A DNA stretch of 53,236 bases. Origin: an alpha proteobacterium BAL199. Lineage in GTDB: Bacteria > Pseudomonadota > Alphaproteobacteria > Thalassobaculales > Thalassobaculaceae. Positions 27,439 to 34,712 of this stretch are shown here, piece by piece (position 1 is the stretch's first letter; each line of letters opens with the position of its first letter). The DNA lies in contig ABHC01000028.1 of the NCBI GenBank assembly GCA_000171835.1, forward strand, positions 1 through 53,236, in the 5' to 3' direction. Under the pieces are notes generated by a model. It was not told the DNA's origin. It was given only the letters and a program-made list of their open reading frames with translations, and did not search any database. The position numbers were made by a program, and so were the translations under genes.

Positions 27439-28500
27439 TCAAAGGTGCTGACGGGGAACAACCGGGTCCTCCTTGGCAGCGGCATGCTCGGCAGCGATCT
27501 CTGCCCACGACACCCACGGGCTGTAGAGGCTGGAGAGATGATAACCAGCCGTCCGTCCGTCACCTGACGCCGTCGCTTGCCAGGCGCCGGCGGCAAGCAA
27601 CGCGGGCTTGCGGTGCTCAGGATGCCGGGTTCCGCAGGTCGGGCAGTGCCAGGCCGCTTCCTCGAGGCGCCCCGATGTCCAGCGGATGTCCCGCCACACG
27701 ATCTGCTGGTGCTGCCCACAGCCGTCGCAGGGCACGGCGAACACCCGCCGGTCGCTCTCCAGATACGCCGCCTCGATCCGGCTGAACCCCTTCAGCGTCG
27801 GCGTCGACACCATCAGGATCTTGCGGTTCAGGAAGGTTGCCGCGCGCTGGATCGCCAGCGGTACCGGATCGCCTTCCCCATCGGCGTCGCCCGGATAGCC
27901 GTCGACCTCGTCGAGGAACAGATAGCGCACCGGCATCGAGCGCAGGCCGACCGCCGAGTTGGCGCCGGTCAGGATCAGCACGCCGCCCGGGAACTCCTTC
28001 ATCAGCACCGTGTTGCCGCTGTCGCGCGAGCGCGGGTCTCGGACGCGCGCGGCCAGATCCGGGCTTGCCTCGATCAGCGCGTCGACACGCTGCTTGGAGA
28101 CGCGTTTGGCGCCCTCGACGGTCGGCTGAACCAGCAGCAGCGGCCCTGGGGCGTGATGGATCACGTAGCCGAGCCAGTTCAGGCCAGCCTCGGTCCCACC
28201 GAGTTGGGCGCCCTTCATGAAGACGACCCGCTCGACCGCTGACGACGGCGACAGGTCGTCCATGATGGACCGCAGGTACGGTGTCCGATCCGTTCGCCAG
28301 GCGCCGGGCTCGGCCGACGCCACCGAGGTCAGGCGGCGGTGCCGGTCGGCCCACCTCGATACGGTCAGGTCCGGGTCGGGTGCGAGCCCCTGGAGCCAGG
28401 CCGCGAGCACCTGGTCGCCGCCGTCGTAGCCGTAATCATCTGACAGGTCAGTCGACGGTGAGCCTCGGCTCGGCAAGCGTTGCGAGGTGCTGGCGGACAT
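27439..28500 (-). pseudogene. phage terminase large subunit (GpA type), 3'-truncated by IS3
   Basis: The first about 350 residues of a lambda gpA-like terminase. VERVVFMKGAQLGGTEAGLN gives the adenine/Walker A-type region, VRYLFLDEVDGYPGDADGEG gives Walker B, and LMVSTPTLKGFSRIEAAYLE is motif III-like. A zinc-ribbon-like CDGCGQHQQIVWRDIRW and CPTCGTRHPEHRK pair follows. The frame leaves phage sequence at about 27442 and ends VVPRQHL inside the IS3 end. The C-terminal nuclease domain is lost; packaging would not be possible. The start at 28500 overlaps terS by 53 bases and may lie further downstream. Confidence 0.85.
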
Positions 28501-28987
28501 GGTTCTCCAGGACGCGGCGCAGGAGACCGGCTTCGACCCCGAGATCGGCCGCCATCAGGCCGGCGACGCGGGCAGGCCACTGCGCCCAGGCGTCCCGTTC
28601 CGTCCGCGCCAGTGCGAACACCTGGCCGACCACGCGCGCCCGGTCGATCAGTTCGCCCTTCATCTTCTGAAGGCGAACCCGGCGTTCCTGCGCCTTCAGC
28701 ACCTCGTTGGCGGTCCTCGCCTGCATGAACGTCGTCGCGCCGGCCGTTGGCTGGCCCGCTTCGGCGAGGGTGTCGCGGACGCCGGCTATAGCGGTGGCCG
28801 GAACCGATTTGGTGTTCCCGCGCGCCATCGCCGGGTCGGTCGACGATGACCAGCGCGCGTCCGAGCCGGCGGCGTCGATCGAGCCGTCGGCGTGCAGCGC
28901 CAGGCGCCCGCTGGTCCGCGCCTTCTGCACCGCACCCCGCGACACGCCACGGTGAGCCGCGTACTGACGCTCACTCAGGCCCTGCAT
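28448..28987 (-). CDS. phage terminase small subunit (Nu1-like)
   Basis: A 179-aa protein with an N-terminal winged HTH (GLSERQYAAHRGVSRGAVQK, then ARTSGRLALHADGSIDAAG), as in Nu1-type DNA-packaging proteins. A helical middle (NEVLKAQERRVRLQKMKGE) and a C-terminal helical part for large-subunit contact follow. It would bind cos/pac DNA. ATG at 28987; it is divergent from the small gene at 29086. Confidence 0.85.
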   Translation of the reverse strand: MQGLSERQYAAHRGVSRGAVQKARTSGRLALHADGSIDAAGSDARWSSSTDPAMARGNTKSVPATAIAGVRDTLAEAGQPTAGATTFMQARTANEVLKAQERRVRLQKMKGELIDRARVVGQVFALARTERDAWAQWPARVAGLMAADLGVEAGLLRRVLENHVRQHLATLAEPRLTVD

Positions 28988-29085
28988 GAGCAGTTCTGAT
29001 TAGTGTTCGAAATCATCATCTTATCGACTTGATGGGGGCTTCGATCAGAGCCTGTATGGCGTCACCAGCAAGGACGGAGGCAGCC

Positions 29086-29307
29086 ATGATCAAGACCCGG
29101 AACAAGCCGCAAGCCATCGACGCTTTCATTGCCACCAAGGCCGAAATCGACGCGATGCTCGACCGACTGAAGAGCCTGAGCGACGACCATTTTGGCTACG
29201 CGCCCGACGACATCAACTGGGGCCATGTCGGAACGCTCGCCCACTACGCCGAACTTCTAAACCGCATCACCGACGCCGCTTTCAAGGAAGGCGAACACGC
29301 CGAGTGA
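29086..29307 (+). CDS. small hypothetical protein, 73 aa
   Basis: ATG at 29086 (MIKTRNKPQAIDAFIATKAE) with GGACGGAGG upstream. Acidic and helical, ending EGEHAE. Similar small proteins are often found just before DUF3489 genes in alphaproteobacterial mobile elements. No function known. Confidence 0.7.
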   Translation: MIKTRNKPQAIDAFIATKAEIDAMLDRLKSLSDDHFGYAPDDINWGHVGTLAHYAELLNRITDAAFKEGEHAE

Positions 29308-29404
29308 ACCCGGCTACCGCCCGAACTCCGGCCGCGCCACACCGCGCGGCTTGGGGTCGTAGAAGGGCTGCGACGGTCGCGGCCCCGCCGACGGAGACGA
29401 CCCC

Positions 29405-29977
29405 ATGACCAAGCTCACTGACACGCAAGCCGCAATCCTCCGCGCCGCCGCTCTGCGCGAGGGGCACAACGTCCTGCCGCTTCCCGGCTCCCTGCGCGGA
29501 GGTGCCGCCACCAAGGTGGTGGATACCATGGTCGCCAAAGGCCTCGTCGAGGAGGTCGATGCCGACCTCCGTAAAGAGGAGCCTGTCTGGCGCGAGACCG
29601 GCGACGGGCATGGCACCACGCTGGTCGCGACAGAAACCGGGCTCGCTGCCATCGGCATTGCGCCGGAGAGCGCCGACAGTGCGCCGACGGGCGCCACTGA
29701 AGCGCCGGCCGAGGACACCGAGACGGACGCCGCAGCCGAGACAAAGCCCGCGCACAAAGAGCGGAAGCCGCGCGAGGGCACCAAGCAGGCGCTGCTGATC
29801 GAGATGCTCCGAGCCGAGACCGGCGCGACCATCGCCGAGATCGCCGAGACCCTCGAATGGCAAGCTCACACGGTCAGGGGTGCTATCGCCGGGGCTCTGA
29901 AGAAGCGGCTCGGCATAGACGTCACTTCGGAAAAAATCGAGGGACGCGGGCGCGTCTATCGCCTGTCGGCGACCTGA
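29405..29977 (+). CDS. DUF3489 domain protein
   Basis: A 190-aa protein. The N-terminal region (LTDTQAAILRAAALREGHNV) looks like a winged helix. A low-complexity Ala/Glu/Thr linker follows. The C-terminal DUF3489 domain (KQALLIEMLRAETGATIAEI, then WQAHTVRGAIAGALKKRLGI) is a helix-turn-helix that ends with VYRLSA. DUF3489 proteins are frequent in recombinase-bearing elements and are probably DNA-binding. GGAGACGACCCC precedes the ATG. A terminator hairpin follows at 30004. Confidence 0.88.
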   Translation: MTKLTDTQAAILRAAALREGHNVLPLPGSLRGGAATKVVDTMVAKGLVEEVDADLRKEEPVWRETGDGHGTTLVATETGLAAIGIAPESADSAPTGATEAPAEDTETDAAAETKPAHKERKPREGTKQALLIEMLRAETGATIAEIAETLEWQAHTVRGAIAGALKKRLGIDVTSEKIEGRGRVYRLSAT

Positions 29978-30003
29978 CCCAGCGACAGCTGCCAATCGTG
30001 GAG

Positions 30004-30030
30004 ACCGCCGTCCTTCGGGGGCGGCGGTTT
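30004..30030 (+). terminator. rho-independent terminator-like hairpin after the DUF3489 gene
   Basis: ACCGCCGTCC-TTCG-GGGGCGGCGGT forms a strong GC stem with a stable tetraloop, followed by TTTCTC. It lies 27 bp after the DUF3489 stop and only 2 bp before the stop of the convergent DUF7220 pseudogene, so it may serve both directions. Confidence 0.7.
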
Positions 30031-30031
30031 C

Positions 30032-30255
30032 TCATTGTGCGTATCGCACCCGGACCATCTCGAACAGTCGCCGCAGCGCGTAGCCGCGCAATAGCGACAC
30101 CACCACGAAGGCGAGGCCGATGGTCATGTGCTCGGCAAGCCCTGTCTCGATCCCGAACCACGGAACACGACGATCTGCGTGGCGATGGCCAGCAGATAGC
30201 CGACCACAACGTTCGTCGCGGCTTCGATCATCGACATGACACGTGACTGCTTCAT
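30032..30255 (-). pseudogene. DUF7220-like small membrane protein, frameshifted
   Basis: From ATG at 30255 the frame reads MKQSRVMSMIEAATNVVVGY and LLAIATQIVVF, then goes out of frame and stops early. Restoring one missing base near 30160-30164 continues as WFGIETGLAEHMTIGLAFVV and SLLRGYALRRLFEMVRVRY, ending at 30032. The repaired product is about 74 aa with two membrane helices, as in DUF7220. The start overlaps the methyltransferase stop as ATGA, showing translational coupling. Confidence 0.8.
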
Positions 30256-31571
30256 GCTGCCACTTCCTCGTCCTCCGCAGTCTCGCCCAGCCGCTCGTCC
30301 CTCACCGCCGAGAAGGTCCGCCCGGCACCGTCCATGACAGCGTCGCGACCAGTCTCGGCCTGCCAACGTTCCACGGCGACGTCCACATAGGCCGGGCTGA
30401 TCTCCATCGCGTAAACGCGGCGGCCATTGGCCTCGCCCGCCATGATCTGCGAGCCCGAACCCGAGAACGGCTCGTAGCAGAGTCCGCCGCGTGCCACGTG
30501 CTGGCGCATCGGGATCCCGAAGGCGTCGAGCGGCTTCGGCGTCGGATGGTCGGGCCGGTCGTCCTTCGCGAAGCTGGGCAGCGGCCAAGTGGAGGCCAGC
30601 GTCTCCTCGGCCACCTTCGGCGGCCGGTTCGGCCGGCGCCAGCCCATGAAACACGGCTCGTGCTTCCAGAGGTAATGGGACCGGGTCAGCACGCCGCGAT
30701 CCTTCACCCAGATGATCTGCTGGTGCACGAAGGCGCCGGCCTTCTCCCAGCACGCCTCCAGCATCGCCTGGCGGCGGGAGGCGTGCCAGCAGTACCAAGC
30801 CGCGTCCTCGGTGATGGCTTCCGCGACCGCGGCAGCAATGAAGCCGTCGTAGAGGTCGGAGCCCTGGCTGCTGTCGTCCCACGTCACGCCGTAGGAGTGC
30901 GACCAGTCCTTGTTCCGCGTCGGATGGTTCGAGCCGTCGTAGTCGACCAGATAGGGCGGGTCGGTCGCGAACAGCACCGCCCGCTCGCCGTTCATCAGGC
31001 GCCGAACGTCCTCGGGCTTCGTGCTGTCGCCGCAGAGAAGCCTGTGATCGCCAAGGATCCAGAGGTCGCCGGTGCGCGATACCGGATTGCGCGGCGGCTC
31101 CGGCACCACGACCGGCGGAGTGCCTGCTTCCGACTCCGTCCCGCCATCTTCGTCGAGCGCCAGCAGACGATCGAGTTCGCCGTCCTCGAAGCCAACCAGC
31201 GACAGGTCGAAGTCTTCTGCCACCAGTTCCTTCAGCTCGCCGGCAAGCAGCGCCTCGTCCCAGCCGCCAAGTTCTGTCAGCCGGTTGTCGGCGATGCGGT
31301 AAGCCTGACGCTGCGCCGGGGTCAGGTGATCCAGAACGATCACCGGCACCGCTTCGAGCCCGAGCTTGCGAGCCGCCAGCACCCGGCCGTGGCCGGCGAT
31401 GATCTCGCCGCTTCCGGCGACCAGCACCGGCACGGTCCAGCCGAACTCCGCCATGCTGCCGGCGATCTTCGCCACCTGACCGTCGTCGTGGATCCTGGCG
31501 TTGCGGGCATAGGGCAGCAGCCGTCCGATCGGCCAGGACGCAACCTGGTCGGGCGCGAAGCTGAGCGACAT
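30252..31571 (-). CDS. ParB-domain DNA methyltransferase
   Basis: A 439-aa protein. Residues 1-100 are a ParB/Srx-type domain (LLPYARNARIHDDGQVAKIA, then GEIIAGHGRVLAARKLGL). Residues about 165-400 are a beta-class N-methyltransferase: the catalytic DPPY in FATDPPYLVDYDG, then the SAM-binding FSGSGSQ in CYEPFSGSGSQIMAGEANG. HPTPKPLDAF is conserved between them. Such ParB-MTase proteins are common in alphaproteobacterial prophages; adenine-N6 or cytosine-N4 methylation is expected, and the recognition site is unknown. No restriction enzyme gene is beside it, so self-protection of phage DNA or regulation is more likely. Upstream lies an array of GTGGANTCC repeats. Confidence 0.9.
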   Translation of the reverse strand: MSLSFAPDQVASWPIGRLLPYARNARIHDDGQVAKIAGSMAEFGWTVPVLVAGSGEIIAGHGRVLAARKLGLEAVPVIVLDHLTPAQRQAYRIADNRLTELGGWDEALLAGELKELVAEDFDLSLVGFEDGELDRLLALDEDGGTESEAGTPPVVVPEPPRNPVSRTGDLWILGDHRLLCGDSTKPEDVRRLMNGERAVLFATDPPYLVDYDGSNHPTRNKDWSHSYGVTWDDSSQGSDLYDGFIAAAVAEAITEDAAWYCWHASRRQAMLEACWEKAGAFVHQQIIWVKDRGVLTRSHYLWKHEPCFMGWRRPNRPPKVAEETLASTWPLPSFAKDDRPDHPTPKPLDAFGIPMRQHVARGGLCYEPFSGSGSQIMAGEANGRRVYAMEISPAYVDVAVERWQAETGRDAVMDGAGRTFSAVRDERLGETAEDEEVAA

Positions 31572-31599
31572 AATGGCAAAGACCTCGGTCGAGCGGAGG

Positions 31600-31726
31600 G
31601 TGGATGCCGGGGTGGCTTCCAGGTGGAGTCCACGAGGTGGATTCCGGGTGGACTCCGGAAGTCATCCTGGAGTCCAGGTTAGTCCATTGATATCACGTGG
31701 ATATTCTGGCTCGGCGGGTGGCTTCC
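31600..31726. repeat. array of GTGGANTCC-like repeats upstream of the methyltransferase gene
   Basis: GTGG-N-TCC or close variants start at 31600, 31612, 31623, 31637, 31648, 31667 (CTGG), 31696 and 31718. Examples are GTGGCTTCC, GTGGAGTCC, GTGGATTCC and GTGGACTCC. The first five are spaced 11-14 bp, about one helical turn, and contain the palindrome core GGANTCC. The array begins 29 bp upstream of the methyltransferase ATG. It looks like a multi-site protein-binding region. Confidence 0.65.
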
Positions 31727-31880
31727 AAATGGATTGGCTTCCCAGTTTTCGGCTCTGACGCTAGCGATCCGTTGCGGTGCGCGCGTCCCCCACGAGAAAT
31801 ACAACCGGGAGGAACCATTCTTCGGTCCCCGGCGGCGTCATCTCGATGACAGATCGCAATATAAGAGATCGCAGAATCGA

Positions 31881-31929
31881 TGTCTTAGCAAAAAGTGTCT
31901 CACGAGGTTTTAAGTAATATCAATGAGTT
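31881..31929. repeat. 49-bp direct repeat, copy A
   Basis: TGTCTTAGCAAAAAGTGTCT and the following 29 bases match copy B at 32824-32872 without gaps, about 36 of 49 identical, strongest in the first 23 (20/23) and the last nine (TCAATGAGTT region). Each copy contains two TGTCT-AG/TGTCTCAC half-sites about 15 bp apart. Confidence 0.7.
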
Positions 31930-31949
31930 GATGATGGTTTTCCACTGAG

Positions 31950-32522
31950 TCACCGTGCCGTGTCCATTGCGCGTCCGAGCGCGAGAGCGAAGCTGGCGGC
32001 GAACCCTTCGGCGACCACGCGCTCGACCGTCGCCGCGAACCCGAAGCGGGGCGCCACCGACACCTGCCTGCGCAGACGGTACAGCGCCTCGATCCTGTCG
32101 CCCTTGCGCTCGAACACCGAGCCGGCGCGATAGAAGACGTTCTTGCGTCGGAGCAGCGGCGCGACCCACTGGCTCCGCGGCACCACCCGGGTCTTGTGCA
32201 CGGCGGCGAGCCGGCCTGCCGGGATCGGTCGGGCATCGGACTTCGCACCGCCGGTCTCCTGCGCCACCATGAAGGTGTCGCGCGAGAACACGCGGGCGGC
32301 AGGCGTCGACTTCTTGGCGGGCTCCACCGCGATGCCGCGGGCGACCCAGGGGCGGCGGATCGCAAAGCGGCCCGGCAGTTCCTTGCGCACCTCGTCGCGG
32401 GCGGTGTAGGCGACCGAGGTCAACGCTCGGGCCGTGGCGTACGGCACTTGCCGGCGCTCAAGATCGGACAGTGCCGCGACCGCTCGGTCCAGCGTGTGCG
32501 CGACGGAGAGTTCAACCGGCAT
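31950..32522 (-). CDS. phage minor tail protein (gpZ/HK97-gp10-like)
   Basis: A 190-aa protein from ATG at 32522 (MPVELSVAHTLDRAVAALSD). The block YATARALTSVAYTARDEVRK plus RRPWVARGIAVEPAKKS resembles lambda gpZ-type minor tail proteins, which have an N-terminal helix with many Ala and a beta-rich middle. It overlaps the 69-aa gene by 11 bp. These late-type genes lie in the early operon and are bracketed by a direct repeat, so they appear displaced. Confidence 0.65.
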   Translation of the reverse strand: MPVELSVAHTLDRAVAALSDLERRQVPYATARALTSVAYTARDEVRKELPGRFAIRRPWVARGIAVEPAKKSTPAARVFSRDTFMVAQETGGAKSDARPIPAGRLAAVHKTRVVPRSQWVAPLLRRKNVFYRAGSVFERKGDRIEALYRLRRQVSVAPRFGFAATVERVVAEGFAASFALALGRAMDTAR

Positions 32523-32721
32523 CAGTTGACTTCCGGCGTCGGCGCGGGGCCTCGGGCTCGACCGGGGCGTTGGCGTCGCCAGCATCGACCACGACGGCAG
32601 CCTGCAGCCGGAGCAACCGCGCCGCAGTGGTGTCGGCCACGGTGACCGTGAGGCCTGGCATGAACTGGCGCGTGGTACCGCCATCGGCGACAACCGCCGG
32701 ACGCGTGATGCGAAGTTGCAT
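32512..32721 (-). CDS. small phage protein, 69 aa
   Basis: ATG at 32721 (MQLRITRPAVVADGGTTRQF). A short beta-like N-terminal part is followed by VTVADTTAARLLRLQAAVVV and a basic C-terminus (APRRRRKSTDAG). It ends 11 bp inside the gpZ-like gene. Small proteins of this kind usually accompany head-tail genes. No known function. Confidence 0.55.
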   Translation of the reverse strand: MQLRITRPAVVADGGTTRQFMPGLTVTVADTTAARLLRLQAAVVVDAGDANAPVEPEAPRRRRKSTDAG

Positions 32722-32823
32722 GGTGATGGTCCTCGGGGAGACAAGGATCGAAGAGGCGGCGACCCAGCTTTCGCTCGCGTCTCTCCCGATCCTGCCGGGA
32801 ATCCTATGTATTCCCGGTTGATC

Positions 32824-32872
32824 TGTCTCAGCCAAAAATGTCTCACTGGGTTCTGTTGTAGTTCAATGAGTT
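32824..32872. repeat. 49-bp direct repeat, copy B
   Basis: The partner of copy A, 943 bp away in the same orientation. It overlaps the 3' end of the DUF6362 gene: the last codons (SSNSLNYNRTQ) and the stop lie in the repeat. Confidence 0.7.
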
Positions 32873-33292
32873 AGACGACATTCTCTGGACCTGGACACGC
32901 TGCGGGCCGCAACCGCGCCGGCCGTTCAGCCGCCAGACGATCAGCGAGAGCCCGTACTTCCAGCGCCGGTCGGCGGTCGCCCGGCTGATGGCGAAGCGCC
33001 AGCAGATGGGCTTCCAGGGCGTACCCTCCGCGCGAGCCCAGACGAGCTTGGCGACTTCGGGTTCCAGCCAGCGAAGCCAGGGCAGAGCTTCCTCCATCCT
33101 GCTGATCGCAGCCGACGTGGGCGGCGGACGTCGCAGGCGCCGCGGCTCCTGGCCAACCAGGTCGGCGAACTCGTGGACCATCTGCGGCCAGGTGTTGAAG
33201 TAGCCCCGCACCTTCACCTCGGGCAGCCGCTTCAGCACGTCGGCCGCCTCGACGAGCCGCTCCTCGACGAGCGCCGCGGTCCAGCCGGTCAT
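32843..33292 (-). CDS. DUF6362 family protein
   Basis: A 149-aa protein from ATG at 33292 (MTGWTAALVEERLVEAADVL). The family blocks RGYFNTWPQMVHEFADLVGQ, then RMEEALPWLRWLEPEVAKLV, and the HTH-like CWRFAISRATADRRWKYGLS are all present. The family is found in alphaproteobacterial phages and is probably DNA-binding. The C-terminus (MSSNSLNYNRTQ) comes from repeat B and may be a replaced tail. The start overlaps the upstream gene by ATGA. Confidence 0.85.
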   Translation of the reverse strand: MTGWTAALVEERLVEAADVLKRLPEVKVRGYFNTWPQMVHEFADLVGQEPRRLRRPPPTSAAISRMEEALPWLRWLEPEVAKLVWARAEGTPWKPICWRFAISRATADRRWKYGLSLIVWRLNGRRGCGPQRVQVQRMSSNSLNYNRTQ

Positions 33293-33501
33293 CGCGCACC
33301 CGCCTTGGCCGGTGTGCGGCCTGCCAGCTGCGCCCGTCCATAGAGCTTTTCGCCAAGCTGGCGGACCAGCTCCCGTTCGGGCCAAGTGAGGCGTGGATCG
33401 GCCGGGCTGACGACCAGCAGGCCCTGGTTTATCCAGCCGTCGCGCTTGACCTGCTCGGGCGGGCGACGCTCGCCACCGTAGCCTTGGGGATGCCATCTCA
33501 T
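33289..33501 (-). CDS. small phage protein, 70 aa
   Basis: ATG at 33501 (MRWHPQGYGGERRPPEQVKR). DGWINQGLLVVSPADPRLTW followed by PERELVRQLGEKLYG is a small conserved-looking basic protein. It overlaps both neighbours (ATGA at 33289-33292 and at 33498-33501). No function known. Confidence 0.7.
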   Translation of the reverse strand: MRWHPQGYGGERRPPEQVKRDGWINQGLLVVSPADPRLTWPERELVRQLGEKLYGRAQLAGRTPAKAGAR

Positions 33502-34145
33502 GCCACGTCCTCCGATTGGAAGGACTGCCGGATAATGGCGAGCGCCAAGTCCGCATCGGCCTCGTCGCGGTCGTGCCTGAGCAGGTAGGCTGCAAGCCGG
33601 GTGGCCGTGACCGGATCGTCGCGAAGGAGGCCGACGGCCATGTTGCAGTTGTTGCACAGCAACTGCCTTACGCGATCGCTCATATGGCAATGGTCGACGA
33701 CGAGCACTCCGTGGGGCTCGTCAGGCAGCGATCGGCAGATTGCGCAGCGTCCCTGCTGGGAGAGGCGCATCTGTTCGAATTCGCCGGTCGTCAGGCCGTA
33801 GTTCCGTTTCAGGTTATGGCGGCGGAATTTTTCGGCAGGCTCGAAACGTCTGGCATAGACCGGGTTGCATGCCCGCGAGCAAAATCGTCCGCCGCCGCGC
33901 GCGATGTTCTTGACCCGCGTCCTGAAGCTCCGCCCGCAGGTGGCGCATGCTGCATTGACGACTGCCAGCTTGGGTCCGATGGCAAGGGCGACCCTGCTCC
34001 GGTTCAACTCGTGAATGCGAGGGTTGCACTTCTGCGTACAGTAGCGCCCCCCTCCCGGACGTCGCGTGGTTTGGTATTGGACCGAAAACGCCGAACCGCA
34101 GGTTTCGCAGACCCGGCTGACCGGCGAATGCCATTTGTCAGCCAT
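33498..34145 (-). CDS. recombination endonuclease VII-like HNH nuclease
   Basis: A 215-aa protein from ATG at 34145 (MADKWHSPVSRVCETCG). Two N-terminal zinc-finger-like CxxC pairs (VCETCGSAF, ACATCGRSF, each with later RYC/RFC cysteines) precede an endonuclease VII domain: YGLTTGEFEQMRLSQQGRCA, CRSLPDEPHG, then VVDHCHMSDRVRQLLCNNCN with the catalytic DH. It resolves branched DNA such as Holliday junctions before packaging. It is adjacent to a second resolvase gene (RuvC-like). It overlaps that gene by 8 bp. Confidence 0.9.
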   Translation of the reverse strand: MADKWHSPVSRVCETCGSAFSVQYQTTRRPGGGRYCTQKCNPRIHELNRSRVALAIGPKLAVVNAACATCGRSFRTRVKNIARGGGRFCSRACNPVYARRFEPAEKFRRHNLKRNYGLTTGEFEQMRLSQQGRCAICRSLPDEPHGVLVVDHCHMSDRVRQLLCNNCNMAVGLLRDDPVTATRLAAYLLRHDRDEADADLALAIIRQSFQSEDVA

Positions 34146-34656
34146 TGATGCCCCCATTCGTCGCGACCGCCCAATGGAGGATGGCCAAAGCGTCGGCCTC
34201 GTCGGAGCCGGCAGGCGAAAAACCTTTGGCGATCACGGCCTCGGTGACCTCGCCCTTGCTGGCATTGCCCTTGCCGCATAGGCACCGTTTCCATGTCCCC
34301 ACCGGCACGCCCTCGTAGGGAACGCCGCGCAGCTCGGCCCATGCGGTCAACGTGGCCATGAGCCCGCCGTAGACGTGGGCCGCGTCGGTGCCGGCGTGCC
34401 GGCGCACCTCCTCGAACCAGATCGCGGCGATCGGGCCGGACAGCCGGTCGATCTCGGTCAACCAGTTGGTGAAGCGCAGGTAGCGCATGCCGCCACCGTC
34501 GTAGCGGCTCGGGCGGAACGAGACCGTGCCGCTGGTGATCAGGCTGTCCGCCGCCCGCAGCGCCCACCCGGTGGTGGTACCCAGGTCGAGGGCCAGCAGA
34601 GCGCCGCCGGGAAACGAGGCGCTCATGGGTTTCGGGGTCAGAGATACGTGGGCCAT
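34138..34656 (-). CDS. RuvC-like Holliday junction resolvase
   Basis: A 172-aa protein from ATG at 34656, with GGAG upstream. The RNase H fold is recognised from LLALDLGTTTGWALRAADSL (first Asp), IAAIWFEEVRRHAGTDAAHV (Glu), KGEVTEAVIAKGFSP and the final acidic pair in GSDEADALAILHWAV. The spacing fits phage RuvC proteins. It is probably used to process recombination or replication intermediates together with the endonuclease VII next to it. Confidence 0.88.
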   Translation of the reverse strand: MAHVSLTPKPMSASFPGGALLALDLGTTTGWALRAADSLITSGTVSFRPSRYDGGGMRYLRFTNWLTEIDRLSGPIAAIWFEEVRRHAGTDAAHVYGGLMATLTAWAELRGVPYEGVPVGTWKRCLCGKGNASKGEVTEAVIAKGFSPAGSDEADALAILHWAVATNGGING

Positions 34657-34712
34657 GATCGGCTCCTTTCCGGTTTGATGCGCGATGGGGTGATGGGCGG
34701 GGCGTACGGGGC

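Larger units (their letters stand above)
25967..27441 (-). mobile_element. IS3-family insertion sequence inside the terminase gene
   Basis: Two overlapping transposase frames are flanked by imperfect inverted ends. One end, read inward from 27441, is TGAGACAGTTTCC; the other starts near 25967 with CGAGACAATCGG. Both also contain CGTCTTTT a few bases in. Bases to the right of 27441 continue in frame as terminase large subunit, so the element inserted there. The left boundary is less certain. Confidence 0.7.
31572..31949. other. non-coding region upstream of the methyltransferase
   Basis: Apart from the GTGGANTCC array and direct repeat copy A (31881-31929), this 378-bp stretch has no gene. 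Bases 31840-31940 are AT-richer. It probably contains the promoter for the methyltransferase and DUF7220 pair. Confidence 0.6.

Noticed and set aside
28990-29010. Possible second LexA box upstream of terS
   Set aside because: The half-sites read GTTC-N8-GTTC, one base too far apart for the alphaproteobacterial consensus.
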